A DNA stretch of 64,000 bases from Janibacter endophyticus (GTDB lineage Bacteria > Actinomycetota > Actinomycetes > Actinomycetales > Dermatophilaceae): assembly GCF_016888335.1 (NCBI RefSeq), contig NZ_JAFEJG010000004.1, positions 1,426,001 through 1,490,000 on the forward strand, read 5' to 3'. Below the pieces are notes generated by a model. That model saw nothing but the letters and a program-made list of their open reading frames with translations, was not told the origin of the DNA and searched no databases. The position numbers were made by a program, and so were the translations under genes. Below, piece after piece: positions 34,952 through 47,322 of this stretch (position 1 is the first letter of the stretch; each line of letters begins with the position of its first letter).

Positions 34952-35020
34952 GTAACACCCTCCTTACCCGGAGCGGCGATCGGAAACATCGACGAAACAA
35001 GCGGTCGCGTGCTGCGAAAC
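34952..35020 (+). promoter_or_regulatory. GlnR-like half-site cluster before amtB
   Basis: GTAAC (34952) and CTTAC (34963) are 11 bp apart; GAAAC at 34983 and 34994 are also 11 bp apart (6-nt spacers), and a fifth GAAAC is at 35016. Actinobacterial GlnR boxes are gTnAC-n6-GaAAC pairs, so spacing and half-sites fit nitrogen control of amtB-glnB-glnD. Binding is inferred. Confidence 0.55.
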
Positions 35021-35030
35021 AGGAGGGACG

Positions 35031-39150
<4,120 letters not shown>

Positions 39151-39167
39151 CGCGTACCCTAGGGCCC

Positions 39168-40757
39168 GTGTTCACCAGCCTCTCCGACCGCCTGACCGGG
39201 ACCTTCAAGAACCTCCGGGGCAAGGGCCGCCTCTCCGAGTCCGACGTCAACAAGACGGTCCGTGACATCCGGATGGCGCTCATCGACGCCGATGTCGCCC
39301 TGCCCGTCGTCAAGGAGTTCACCAGCGCCGTGCGCGAGCGCGCGACCGGCGCCGAGGTCAGCGGGGCGCTCAACCCGGCCCAGCAGGTCATCAAGATCGT
39401 CAACGAGGAGCTCGTGACGATCCTCGGCGGCAACACCCGGGAGATCCAGCTCGCGAAGCGTCCGCCGACCGTCATCATGCTCGCCGGCCTGCAGGGCTCG
39501 GGCAAGACGACCTTCGCCGGCAAGCTCGGCGCGCGGCTCAAGGAGCAGGGCCACACGCCGCTGCTCGTCGCCGCCGACCTCCAGCGACCCAACGCCGTCA
39601 CCCAGCTCGAGGTCGTCGGCGAGCGGGCCGGCGTCAAGGTCTTCGCACCCGAGCGCGGCAACATCGGCGGTCACGACATGGGGGCCGAGGGGGCGGGCAC
39701 CCGGTCCTTCGGCGACCCGGTGAGCGTCTCCCGGGCGGGCATCGCCGAGGCGCAGGCCAAGCAGTACGACGTCGTCATCGTCGACACCGCCGGCCGCCTC
39801 GCCGTCGACGCCGACCTCATGCAGCAGGCCGCCGACATCCGCGCCGCGATCCAGCCCGACGAGGTCCTCTTCGTCATCGACGCGATGATCGGTCAGGCCG
39901 CGGTCGAGACCGCCCAGGCCTTCCAGCAGGGCGTCGACTTCACCGGCGTCGTCCTCTCCAAGCTCGACGGTGACGCGCGCGGTGGAGCGGCGCTCTCCGT
40001 CGCGGGCACGACCGGTCGCCCGATCATGTTCGCCTCCACGGGCGAGGGCGTGCGGGACATCGAGGTCTTCCACCCCGACCGCATGGCCAGCCGGATCCTC
40101 GACATGGGCGACATCCTCACGCTCATCGAGCAGGCGGAGCGCGCCTTCGACCGCACCCAGGCCGAGGAGATGCAGCGCAAGTTCCTCGCGGCCGAGGACT
40201 TCACCTTCGACGACTTCCTCGCGCAGATGGCGGGGATGAAGAAGATGGGCTCGATGAAGGCGATGCTCAAGATGATGCCGGGCATGGGGCAGATGGCCGC
40301 CCAGCTCGACAACATCGACGAGCGGGAGTTCGACCGGGTCGAGGCGATGGTGCGCTCGATGACCCCCTTCGAGCGCAACCACCCCAAGCAGATCAACGGC
40401 TCGCGCCGGGCGCGCATCGCCCGCGGGTCCGGGGTCCAGGTCTCGGAGGTCAACCAGCTCCTCGAGCGGTTCGCCGAGGCCCAGAAGGTCATCAAGCAGC
40501 TCTCCCGCGGCGGCGGCATCCCCGGGATGCCGGGCATGCCCGGCATGGGCGGCGGCAAGAAGGCCCGCCAGGCGAAGCAGGTCAAGAAGAAGGGCAAGTC
40601 GGGCAACCCCGCGAAGCGGGCGCAGCAGGAGCGGGAGGCGGCCGAGCGGTCGGCCGGTCGCGGGCCGGCGGGCTCCGCCTTCGGCGCAGGCCAGGGCATG
40701 CCGGACCTCGACCCGAGCCAGCTGCCGGCCGGCTTCGAGAAGTTCCTCGGGAAGTGA
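39168..40757 (+). CDS. ffh: signal recognition particle GTPase Ffh
   Basis: 529 residues. N domain (1-90), G domain with GLQGSGKTTFAGKLG (107-121), DLQRPNAVTQL, DTAGR (206-210), SKLDGDARGG, and a methionine-rich M domain ending in a Lys/Gly-rich tail. Two points stand out: an insertion at about residues 166-181 (GGHDMGAEGAGTRSF) where most Ffh read directly from EPGN to GDPV, and GMPGMPGMPGMGG tandem repeats near 440. GTG 39168 is 7 nt behind TACCCT (leaderless). SRP RNA is not seen here. Confidence 0.95.
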   Translation: MFTSLSDRLTGTFKNLRGKGRLSESDVNKTVRDIRMALIDADVALPVVKEFTSAVRERATGAEVSGALNPAQQVIKIVNEELVTILGGNTREIQLAKRPPTVIMLAGLQGSGKTTFAGKLGARLKEQGHTPLLVAADLQRPNAVTQLEVVGERAGVKVFAPERGNIGGHDMGAEGAGTRSFGDPVSVSRAGIAEAQAKQYDVVIVDTAGRLAVDADLMQQAADIRAAIQPDEVLFVIDAMIGQAAVETAQAFQQGVDFTGVVLSKLDGDARGGAALSVAGTTGRPIMFASTGEGVRDIEVFHPDRMASRILDMGDILTLIEQAERAFDRTQAEEMQRKFLAAEDFTFDDFLAQMAGMKKMGSMKAMLKMMPGMGQMAAQLDNIDEREFDRVEAMVRSMTPFERNHPKQINGSRRARIARGSGVQVSEVNQLLERFAEAQKVIKQLSRGGGIPGMPGMPGMGGGKKARQAKQVKKKGKSGNPAKRAQQEREAAERSAGRGPAGSAFGAGQGMPDLDPSQLPAGFEKFLGK

Positions 40758-40763
40758 CCCGCC

Positions 40764-41582
40764 GTGGGTGAGCTCGCTCTCCACACCGTGACGAAGGGGG
40801 AGGAGTCCGGCGACCTGCCTCGGGTCGCCTTCTGCCACGGGCTCTTCGGCCAGGGACGCAACTGGACGACCATCAGCAAGGCGATCGCCGACATCGCCCG
40901 CACCACGTTGGTCGACATGCCCGACCACGGGCGCTCCGGGTGGACCGACCAGTTCGACTACGTCGAGATGGCCGACACGGTGGCAGAGGGGCTCCGGGCG
41001 ATCGACGACTCGCAGCCGTGGATCGTCGTCGGGCACTCGATGGGTGGCAAGGCCGCGATGCTCATGGCGCTGCGCCACCCCGACCTCGTGAGCCGGCTGT
41101 GCGTCGTCGACGTCTCGCCGGTCGGCTACCGCGAGGGGCGCGAGTTCGAGCATTTCGTCGAGTCGATGCGGGGCATGGACCTCGATGTGATCTCCACGCG
41201 CCAGGACGCCGACGCCGCGCTCGCCACCGATGTCCCGGACGACGCGGTCCGTGCCTTCCTGCTGCAGAACCTGCGCCGTGACGGTGACGGCTGGCGCTGG
41301 CAGATGAACCTCGACGTCCTCGGCGACTCCATCGGGCGCCTGCGCGGGTGGCCGGTCGAGCCGACGATGGGCAAGGTCTACGACGGCCCGGTCCTGTGGG
41401 TCTCGGGGGAGACCTCCGGCTACGTCCGCGACGAGATGGGCGATGCCATGCGGGGCTACTTCCCGCGGGCCCGGCTCGTGACCATCAAGGATGCCGGCCA
41501 CTGGGTGCACTCCGAGCAGCCCGAGGTCTTCGTCGAGGTGCTCCGTCGCTTCATCAGTGCGGGCGAGGACCAGCCCGGCTGA
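40764..41582 (+). CDS. alpha/beta-hydrolase
   Basis: 272 residues with a full alpha/beta-hydrolase core: oxyanion stretch CHGLFGQGRNW (24-34), nucleophile elbow GHSMGG with Ser92, VVDVSPVGYREG, and DAGHWVHSEQP with the catalytic histidine. It resembles YbfF/ABHD11-type esterases acting on short acyl esters. Start GTG 40764 is 6 nt after the ffh stop, so it is likely co-transcribed with ffh. Substrate unknown. Confidence 0.88.
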   Translation: MGELALHTVTKGEESGDLPRVAFCHGLFGQGRNWTTISKAIADIARTTLVDMPDHGRSGWTDQFDYVEMADTVAEGLRAIDDSQPWIVVGHSMGGKAAMLMALRHPDLVSRLCVVDVSPVGYREGREFEHFVESMRGMDLDVISTRQDADAALATDVPDDAVRAFLLQNLRRDGDGWRWQMNLDVLGDSIGRLRGWPVEPTMGKVYDGPVLWVSGETSGYVRDEMGDAMRGYFPRARLVTIKDAGHWVHSEQPEVFVEVLRRFISAGEDQPG

Positions 41583-41608
41583 CCCACGGCCTGGGTAGGG
41601 TCGCAGGT

Positions 41609-42694
41609 ATGGCGACGACGCTGCACGTCACGGGCCGGATCCTCCTCTCCGCGCAGGAGGTGATCGACGAGCTCTGGGTCATCGACGGGCGCATCTCCCT
41701 CACCCCGCCGACGACCGGCACCGACTGGGACACCGTCTCCGGCTGGGTGGTCCCGGGCTTCGTCGACGCGCACTGCCACGTCGGCCTCGACAAGCACGGG
41801 GCCGTGGACGCCGAGACGAGCGAGGCGCAGGCCCGGGCCGACCGGGACGCCGGCACGCTGCTCATCCGCGACGCCGGCTCACCCGCCGACACCCGGTGGA
41901 TCGACGAGCGTGACGACCTGCCGAAGATCATCCGCGCCGGTCGCCACATCGCCCGGCCGAAGCGCTACATCCGCAACTTTGCCCACGAGGTCGAGCCCGA
42001 CCAGCTCGTCTCCAGGGTGCGTGCCGAGGCCCGGGCCGGGGACGGCTGGGTCAAGCTCGTCGGTGACTGGATCGACCGGGAGGTCGGCGACCTCGCCCCG
42101 TGCTGGCCGGTCGACGTGCTCACCGAGGCCGTCGCGGCCGCACACGAGGAGGGGGCCCGCGTGACGGCACACTGCTTCGGCGAGCAGTCGCTCCACGACT
42201 TCGCCGCGGCTGGCACCGACTGCATCGAGCACGCCACCGGCCTCGAGGACGACACCGTGGCGAGCTTCGCGGCGCAGGGCATCACCATCGTCCCCACGCT
42301 GGTGAACATCGAGACCTTCCCGCAGATCGCCGAGCCGGCGGCGGAGAAGTTCCCCGACTACCACCGCCACATGCTCGCGCTGCACGAGCGCCGCTTCGCG
42401 ACGATCGGGGCCGCGCACGAGGCGGGCATCCCGGTCATGGTCGGCACCGACGCCGGCGGCTCGCTCCCGCACGGCCTCGTCGCCCAGGAGATGGAGCTGC
42501 TGACCCGGGCCGGCATGACGCACACCGAGGCGCTCGCCGCCGGCACGTGGGCGGCCCGGGAGTGGCTGGGCCGGCCGGGGATCGTCGAGGGGGAGGACGC
42601 CGACCTCGTCGTCCTCGACAGCGACCCCCGCGAGGACGTCCGGGCGTGCGCGTCGCCGCGCAGCATCGTGCTGCGCGGCGCCACCCTCTTCTGA
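41609..42694 (+). CDS. metal-dependent amidohydrolase (imidazolonepropionase-like)
   Basis: 361 residues of the amidohydrolase superfamily. Metal ligands: HxH in VDAHCHVG (His55, His57), histidines in TAHCFGEQSLHDF and DCIEHATGL, and the aspartate in VGTDAGG. The flanking strands form the usual composite beta-sandwich (start TLHVTGRILL, end ADLVVLDSDP). Relatives are imidazolonepropionase and Xaa-Pro dipeptidase-like peptidases; the substrate cannot be set. ATG 41609 is 7 nt after TAGGGT (leaderless). One nt after its stop begins a 61-bp perfect palindrome. Confidence 0.87.
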   Translation: MATTLHVTGRILLSAQEVIDELWVIDGRISLTPPTTGTDWDTVSGWVVPGFVDAHCHVGLDKHGAVDAETSEAQARADRDAGTLLIRDAGSPADTRWIDERDDLPKIIRAGRHIARPKRYIRNFAHEVEPDQLVSRVRAEARAGDGWVKLVGDWIDREVGDLAPCWPVDVLTEAVAAAHEEGARVTAHCFGEQSLHDFAAAGTDCIEHATGLEDDTVASFAAQGITIVPTLVNIETFPQIAEPAAEKFPDYHRHMLALHERRFATIGAAHEAGIPVMVGTDAGGSLPHGLVAQEMELLTRAGMTHTEALAAGTWAAREWLGRPGIVEGEDADLVVLDSDPREDVRACASPRSIVLRGATLF

Positions 42695-42695
42695 C

Positions 42696-42756
42696 TTTCG
42701 CACGAGCCAAGGCTCCTACCCCGTCAGACGGGGTAGGAGCCTTGGCTCGTGCGAAA
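42696..42756. repeat. 61-bp perfect palindrome, dispersed repeat / terminator
   Basis: Two perfect 29-nt arms (beginning TTTCGCACGAGCC, ending CCTACCCCGT, then the complement) around a CAG loop, between the amidohydrolase and TauE genes, which converge. It has no T-tract on the plus strand. 21 nt of the arm recur exactly at the end of thiL. It could terminate both genes or be a REP/MITE-like mobile hairpin; the second copy favours the latter. Confidence 0.85.
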
Positions 42757-42793
42757 AGGGGAGGCGGGGGTCAGACGAAGGGGAGGGCGGGGG

Positions 42794-43723
42794 TCAGGCG
42801 GGGGAGCCGACGAGCTCCTCGCCGTCGCTGCGCTCGTCCTCGGACGCCCGCTCGGCGGCCTGCTCCTCGCGGTGCGCCTTGGTGCTCCACGCGACCGCCC
42901 CGAGCCAGGTCGTCCAGATGACGCCGTAGACGACCCACCGCACGGCGTCGTCGAGCGCGAGGGCGTCCTTGCCCATGAGCGTGCGCGAGTTCGTCAGGAC
43001 GATGAGGCCGCCGACGAGGCTGCCGAGGATGCGCGGCGGGACGATCCGCACGATGTACGCGGCGATGGGGGCGGCGATCGCGCCGCCGACGAGCAGCACC
43101 GCGACCCACGACCAGATGATGCCCTGCGAGCCGAGGGCCAGGAGGAAGCCGAGGCTGGCCGCGAGCGCGACGAGGAACTCGCTCGTGTCGATCGAGCCGA
43201 TCGTCTTGCGCGGCTCGATCCGGCCGCTCGCGAGCAGCGCGGGCGTCCCGACCGGGCCCCAGCCGCCGCCACCGGTGGCGTCCACGAAGCCGGCGAAGAG
43301 GCCGAGCGGCCCGAGGAAGCGCTTGCGCAGCGGCTGGCCGAGGCGGTCCTTGCGCAGGCCCTTGAGCGTGAACCGGACGAGCACGTAGAGGCCAAGGACC
43401 AGGAGGATCGTGCTCATGACCGGCTTGGCGACGTCGGTGTCGAGCGAGGCGAGGAAGGTCGCCCCGGCGAAGGCGCCGACGGCGCCCGGGATGCCGATCT
43501 TGGCGACGACGCCCCAGTCGACGTTGCCGAAGCGCCAGTGGCTGGCACCGGAGAAGAGGGTGGTGCCGATCTCGGCGAGATGGACGGTCGCCGAGGCGGC
43601 CGCCGGGTTGGTGCCGATCGCGAGGAGGAGCGTGGTCGTGGTGACGCCGTAGGCCATGCCGAGCGACCCGTCGACGAGCTGGGCGAGGAAGCCGACGATG
43701 GCGAGGAGGACGAGCTTGCGCAA
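42794..43723 (-). CDS. TauE/SafE-family sulfite/organosulfonate exporter-like permease
   Basis: 309 residues, about eight membrane helices. The N-terminal LLAIVGFLAQLVDGSLGMAYG and the repeated internal half (GLFAGFVDATGGGGWGP) are the family's paired GxxxxxxD/G motifs. The family exports sulfite, sulfoacetate or related anions. A charged tail (about 275-309) is cytoplasmic. Start TTG 43723 follows a GGAAAGAG. It is divergent from a cysteine-free Rrf2 regulator across a region with direct repeats, suggesting control by sulfur status. Confidence 0.87.
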   Translation of the reverse strand: MRKLVLLAIVGFLAQLVDGSLGMAYGVTTTTLLLAIGTNPAAASATVHLAEIGTTLFSGASHWRFGNVDWGVVAKIGIPGAVGAFAGATFLASLDTDVAKPVMSTILLVLGLYVLVRFTLKGLRKDRLGQPLRKRFLGPLGLFAGFVDATGGGGWGPVGTPALLASGRIEPRKTIGSIDTSEFLVALAASLGFLLALGSQGIIWSWVAVLLVGGAIAAPIAAYIVRIVPPRILGSLVGGLIVLTNSRTLMGKDALALDDAVRWVVYGVIWTTWLGAVAWSTKAHREEQAAERASEDERSDGEELVGSPA

Positions 43724-43792
43724 CGGAGGGCTCTTTCCGTGGGAGTGACGCAGCCGGGCGGAAGTCCCACCTGGTAGATGGGATTTGAGCAG

Positions 43793-43828
43793 AACACAAA
43801 GTTATGAGTCAAGTAACACAGAGTTATG
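43793..43828. promoter_or_regulatory. paired 14-bp direct repeats between TauE and Rrf2 genes
   Basis: AACACAAAGTTATG (43793-43806) and AACACAGAGTTATG (43815-43828), 13 of 14 identical, 22 bp apart (two helical turns). The stretch is AT-rich against a GC-rich genome. Probable operator for the adjacent Rrf2 regulator. Confidence 0.55.
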
Positions 43829-43891
43829 TCTCAGGATGTGTCGGACCCGGTGCCCGCGGGCGGCGGGTCGGCGCTGCGGGATACTCGGCCC

Positions 43892-44350
43892 GTGGACATC
43901 TCGGCGCGCGCGGACTACGCGGTCCGGGCGATGCTCACCCTGGCGGCCGAGGGGGGAGAGGCCCCCGTCTCTGTCGACCGGCTGGCGGGCGAGCAGGACC
44001 TGCCGCGCAAGTTCCTCGAGGCGATCGTCGCGGACCTGCGGCGGGCCGGTCTCGTCACGAGCCGCCGCGGCGCCGCCGGCGGCTACCGTCTGTCGCGGTC
44101 GGCGCAGGAGATCTCCGTCGGCGACATCGTCCGCGCGGTCGACGGTCCGCTCGCCGAGATCCGTCGCCAGCGCCCCCAGGACCTGCGCTACGAGGGCGCG
44201 GCGGAGCACCTGCCCACGGTCTGGGTGGCCCTGCGCGCCGCCCTGCGCGACGTCCTCGACGACACCTCGCTGGCCGACATCGTCTCCGGCCACCTCCCCT
44301 CGCTCGTCGCTGAGCTGGCCGCCCGGCCCGACGCCCGGCGCAACCGCTGA
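43892..44350 (+). CDS. Rrf2-family transcriptional regulator lacking Fe-S cysteines
   Basis: 152 residues from GTG 43892 ([15 protein letters not shown] is the typical Rrf2 opening); ATG 43826 would add 22 residues but lies in the operator repeats. A winged helix with [18 protein letters not shown] as recognition region and [11 protein letters not shown] as wing. There is no cysteine anywhere, so it cannot ligate a 2Fe-2S cluster like IscR or NsrR; CymR, which controls cysteine metabolism, is the known cluster-free model. GATACT lies 6 nt before the start. It probably controls the divergent TauE-like exporter. Confidence 0.87.
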   Translation: MDISARADYAVRAMLTLAAEGGEAPVSVDRLAGEQDLPRKFLEAIVADLRRAGLVTSRRGAAGGYRLSRSAQEISVGDIVRAVDGPLAEIRRQRPQDLRYEGAAEHLPTVWVALRAALRDVLDDTSLADIVSGHLPSLVAELAARPDARRNR

Positions 44351-44372
44351 CACGTGCGCCCAGGCCCGGCGA

Positions 44373-44402
44373 TTGGGCCGCCAGGCCCGCCTCTGGCAGA
44401 CT
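44373..44402 (+). promoter_or_regulatory. rpsP promoter
   Basis: TTGGGC (44373-44378), 18-nt spacer, CAGACT (44397-44402) within CTCTGGCAGACTGG. Nearly the same CTCTGGCANANTGG with an 18-nt spacer occurs before rplS, which supports both. The leader to rpsP is about 110 nt. Confidence 0.55.
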
Positions 44403-44520
44403 GGGCGGGCGTAAACCTTCCGGTGGCCACCGTCGCCGGATACCTACCCCGGGCGCCGGTACCCCGCACTCATCCCCTGTGTGGTCTTGCCGCGCCCTCA
44501 AGCATGAGGAGACCACTGAC

Positions 44521-45021
44521 GTGGCCGTCAAGATTCGCCTGAAGCGGATGGGCAAGATCCGCGCCCCCTTCTACCGCGTCGTCGTCATGGACTCGCGCAC
44601 CAAGCGCGACGGACGTGCGATCGAGGAGATCGGCAAGTACCACCCGACCGAGGAGCCCTCGGTCATCGAGATCGACATGGACCGGGCCAGGTACTGGATC
44701 TCCAACGGCGCCCAGCCGACCGAGGCCGTCGCCCGCCTCCTCGAGATCCTCGAGAGCGGCAACCTCAAGGTCAAGGAGCCCAAGACCCCGAAGAAGGACC
44801 TCTACGAGGCCGCGCTCGCCGCCTCCGGCAAGGAGGAGCACGACCACAAGGCCATCACCGCCAAGAAGAAGGCGGAGAAGAAGGCCGCTGACGAGGCCGC
44901 CGCCGCGGAGAAGGCTGCCGAGGAGGCCAAGGCTGCCGAGGCGGCCGCCGAGGAGGCCCCCGCCGAGGCCGCTGCGGAGACCGAGGCTGCTGCCGAGGCT
45001 CCCGCTGAGGACAAGGCCTGA
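44521..45021 (+). CDS. rpsP: 30S ribosomal protein S16 with acidic/Ala-rich extension
   Basis: 166 residues. S16 proper spans residues 1-85 ([18 protein letters not shown], then [19 protein letters not shown] and [11 protein letters not shown]). From about 105 there is a long tail of Ala, Glu and Lys ([19 protein letters not shown]), common in actinobacterial S16 and probably a disordered or helical surface arm. GTG 44521 has GAGGAG upstream. It heads the rpsP-khpA-rimM-trmD region; khpA begins 2 nt after its stop. Confidence 0.95.
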   Translation: MAVKIRLKRMGKIRAPFYRVVVMDSRTKRDGRAIEEIGKYHPTEEPSVIEIDMDRARYWISNGAQPTEAVARLLEILESGNLKVKEPKTPKKDLYEAALAASGKEEHDHKAITAKKKAEKKAADEAAAAEKAAEEAKAAEAAAEEAPAEAAAETEAAAEAPAEDKA

Positions 45022-45023
45022 TC

Positions 45024-45266
45024 GTGCTCGACGAGGCGCTGGAGCACCTGGTCACCGGGATCGTCGACCACAAGGACGACGTCGTGGTGCGTCAGAAGAA
45101 CCTCCGCCGCGGCACCGTGCTCGAGGTCCGCGTCCACCCGGACGACCTCGGTCGCGTCATCGGCCGCAACGGCCGGACCGCGACCGCGCTGCGGACCGTG
45201 CTGGGTGCGCTGTCCGGCGGTGAGACCGTCCGGGTCGACATCGTCGACACCGACCGCGAGGGCTGA
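45024..45266 (+). CDS. khpA: KH-domain RNA-binding protein KhpA
   Basis: 80 residues, a single KH domain with the GxxG loop in VIGRNGRTATALRTVL. KhpA with KhpB/EloR binds RNA broadly and influences cell elongation and division in other bacteria. GTG 45024 lies 2 nt after the rpsP stop, so it is translated from the same message. A hairpin follows before rimM. Confidence 0.93.
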   Translation: MLDEALEHLVTGIVDHKDDVVVRQKNLRRGTVLEVRVHPDDLGRVIGRNGRTATALRTVLGALSGGETVRVDIVDTDREG

Positions 45267-45278
45267 GCCCACCGCGAC

Positions 45279-45325
45279 CGAAGGGGGGTGCCCCGTCCGA
45301 GCAGGACGGGGCACCCCCCCCTTCG
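45279..45325 (+). terminator. hairpin between khpA and rimM
   Basis: CGAAGGGGGGTGCCCCGTCC pairs with GGACGGGGCACC and CCCCCCTTCG (two extra C), loop GAGCA. Since rimM has its own -10 at 45339, this may fully or partly end the rpsP-khpA transcript. Confidence 0.75.
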
Positions 45326-45351
45326 TCGTCGGCCGAAGTACCGTGGCCCCC

Positions 45352-45897
45352 ATGCCCGAGGATCCCCACGTCGTCGCCCGTATCGGCAAGCCGCACGCGC
45401 TGCGTGGCGAGGTGACCGTCCAGCTGCACACCGACGACCCGCAGACCCGCCTGGCCGTCGGCAACGTCCTCCCGACGCGTGCCGAGGCCGGCACCGGGGT
45501 GCCCCGTCAGCTGACCGTCGCCTCGACCCGGGTCCACCGTGGGATCTGGCTCGTCGGCTTCGAGGAGATCCCGGACCGCACGGGCGCCGAGTCCCTCCGC
45601 GGCACCCGGCTGCTCGCCCCCGAGGGTGACCTCGCCGAGGACGACACCGCCGAGGGCTGGTACGAGGAGGAGCTCGCCGGCCTCGAGGCCCGCGACCCCG
45701 AGGGGACGGTGATCGGCGCCGTCGTCGGTCTCGACCTCGGCGTCGGCCAGGACCGGCTCGTCATCGAGCTGCCCGACGGCTCCCGCACGCTCATCCCCTT
45801 CGTCGAGGCGATCGTCCTGACGGTCGACGTCGAGGCCGGCCACATCGTCGTCGACGCTCCTGCGGGCCTGCTCGACCTCGGCCGCGAGGAGGGCTGA
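45352..45897 (+). CDS. rimM: 16S rRNA processing protein RimM
   Basis: 181 residues: N-terminal RimM barrel ([18 protein letters not shown]) and C-terminal PRC barrel ([13 protein letters not shown], then [13 protein letters not shown]). It assists maturation of the 30S head, binding S19. ATG 45352 is 7 nt after TACCGT (45339-45344) with no Shine-Dalgarno, so it starts a new leaderless transcript. The stop overlaps the trmD start by 1 nt (TGATG). Confidence 0.94.
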   Translation: MPEDPHVVARIGKPHALRGEVTVQLHTDDPQTRLAVGNVLPTRAEAGTGVPRQLTVASTRVHRGIWLVGFEEIPDRTGAESLRGTRLLAPEGDLAEDDTAEGWYEEELAGLEARDPEGTVIGAVVGLDLGVGQDRLVIELPDGSRTLIPFVEAIVLTVDVEAGHIVVDAPAGLLDLGREEG

Positions 45898-47120
45898 TGC
45901 GGCTCGACGTCGTCTCGATCTTCCCCGACTACCTCGCCCCGCTCGACCTCTCGCTCATCGGCAAGGCCCGCCGCGACGGGATCATCGACGTGCGCGTCCA
46001 CGACCTGCGCGACTTCACCCACGACCGGCACCGCACCGTCGACGACACCCCCTACGGAGGGGGAGCGGGCATGGTGATGAAGCCGCAGCCGTGGAGCGAG
46101 GCACTCACCCACGTCCTCGGCTCGGCGGACGAGGCGAGCGGGCCCGCGCCGATCCTCGTCGTCCCGGGGCCCGGCGGGCAGCGCTTCGACCAGGCGAGGG
46201 CGCGGGAGCTCGCCGAGGCGCCGTGGCTCGCCTTCGCCTGCGGCCGCTACGAAGGGATCGACGAGCGGGTCTACGAGTGGGCGGCCGAGCGCATGGAGGT
46301 GCGCGTCCTCTCCCTCGGTGACTACGTCCTCAACGGCGGTGAGGTCGCCGTCCTCGCGATGACCGAGGCGATCGTCCGGCTGCTGCCCGGGGTCGTCGGC
46401 AACGCTGAGTCGCTCGTCGAGGAGAGCCACGAAGGGGGCCTGCTCGAGTACCCCATCTACACCAAGCCCTCGGCCTGGACCGACGCTGCCGGGGTGACCC
46501 GAGAGGTTCCCGAGGTGCTCCTCGGCGGCAACCACGAGGCGATCGCGACGTGGCGCCACGAGCAGCGGCTCGCCCGCACCGCGGCCCGTCGCCCCGACCT
46601 CCTCGCCGCGGCGGCGACCGCCCAGGGACCGGACGGCCTCTCGGTGCTCGACCACGCCGTCGCGACCCCGGCCGACGCCGGGGAGATCCTCACCCTGCAG
46701 AAGGCGTGCCGGCTCGAGATGGTCGCGGAGCCCCAGCACTGGTCGGGGGCGCCGGCCGAGACGGTCGACGACGTCCGTGCCGACCTCGCGTCCTGGACGA
46801 CGCACACCTTCCGCTCCGAGGGCCGGCTCGTCGCCTCCGTGCGGGTCCGCCGCGACCCCGTCGACCCGTCGACCTGGCAGATCGGCCGGCTCATGGTCGT
46901 GCCCGACCTGCAGGGCAGGGGGCTCGAGCGGGCGCTGCTCGAGCGCGCCGAGGCGCTGGGGCCGGCCGACATCACCAGGTACCGGCTCAGCACCGGTGCC
47001 GACCAGCAGCCGCTCCTTCGGATGTCCAAGAAGGCCGGCTACCGCACCGCCGGACCGGGCGAAGGACCGGGGACCGTCGACCTCACGAAGAGGCGAGCGG
47101 CTCCTCCTTCGTCCCGGTAG
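45897..47120 (+). CDS. trmD: tRNA (guanine37-N1)-methyltransferase fused to a GNAT acetyltransferase
   Basis: 407 residues. Residues 1-240 are Trm[37 protein letters not shown] and [11 protein letters not shown] form the knotted SAM site that methylates G37 of tRNAs. From about 252 there is a second domain with a GNAT core ([24 protein letters not shown] is split here as [16 protein letters not shown]), the acetyl-CoA pyrophosphate loop. Fusion of TrmD to GNAT is uncommon and links tRNA methylation with an acetyl transfer of unknown target. ATG overlaps rimM. Confidence 0.93.
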   Translation: MRLDVVSIFPDYLAPLDLSLIGKARRDGIIDVRVHDLRDFTHDRHRTVDDTPYGGGAGMVMKPQPWSEALTHVLGSADEASGPAPILVVPGPGGQRFDQARARELAEAPWLAFACGRYEGIDERVYEWAAERMEVRVLSLGDYVLNGGEVAVLAMTEAIVRLLPGVVGNAESLVEESHEGGLLEYPIYTKPSAWTDAAGVTREVPEVLLGGNHEAIATWRHEQRLARTAARRPDLLAAAATAQGPDGLSVLDHAVATPADAGEILTLQKACRLEMVAEPQHWSGAPAETVDDVRADLASWTTHTFRSEGRLVASVRVRRDPVDPSTWQIGRLMVVPDLQGRGLERALLERAEALGPADITRYRLSTGADQQPLLRMSKKAGYRTAGPGEGPGTVDLTKRRAAPPSSR

Positions 47121-47138
47121 GCGGCCGGCCGGCACGAT

Positions 47139-47168
47139 TTCGGCTCCCGGCCGTCGCTCTGGCACAAT
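47139..47168 (+). promoter_or_regulatory. rplS promoter
   Basis: TTCGGC (47139-47144), 18-nt spacer, CACAAT (47163-47168) in CTCTGGCACAATGG, matching the rpsP promoter design. The leader is about 150 nt. Confidence 0.55.
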
Positions 47169-47194
47169 GGTGTGTTGCGTCCAGATCGATCCTG

Positions 47195-47209
47195 CCCCTG
47201 CCACAGGGG
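47195..47209 (+). promoter_or_regulatory. hairpin in the rplS leader
   Basis: CCCCTG / CAGGGG with a CCA loop, in the roughly 150-nt untranslated leader of rplS. A structured leader fits autogenous control of a ribosomal protein; no known class is claimed. Confidence 0.35.
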
Positions 47210-47322
47210 GAGTGCGGCCCGCTCAGCGATGAGCAGGTCGGCACGTGGCGGACGGACGTAGCACCAAACTCCTGACGATTGAGTTGCGGGCGACCTGTGG
47301 CGCTCGCGGGAAGCAGACAGCC

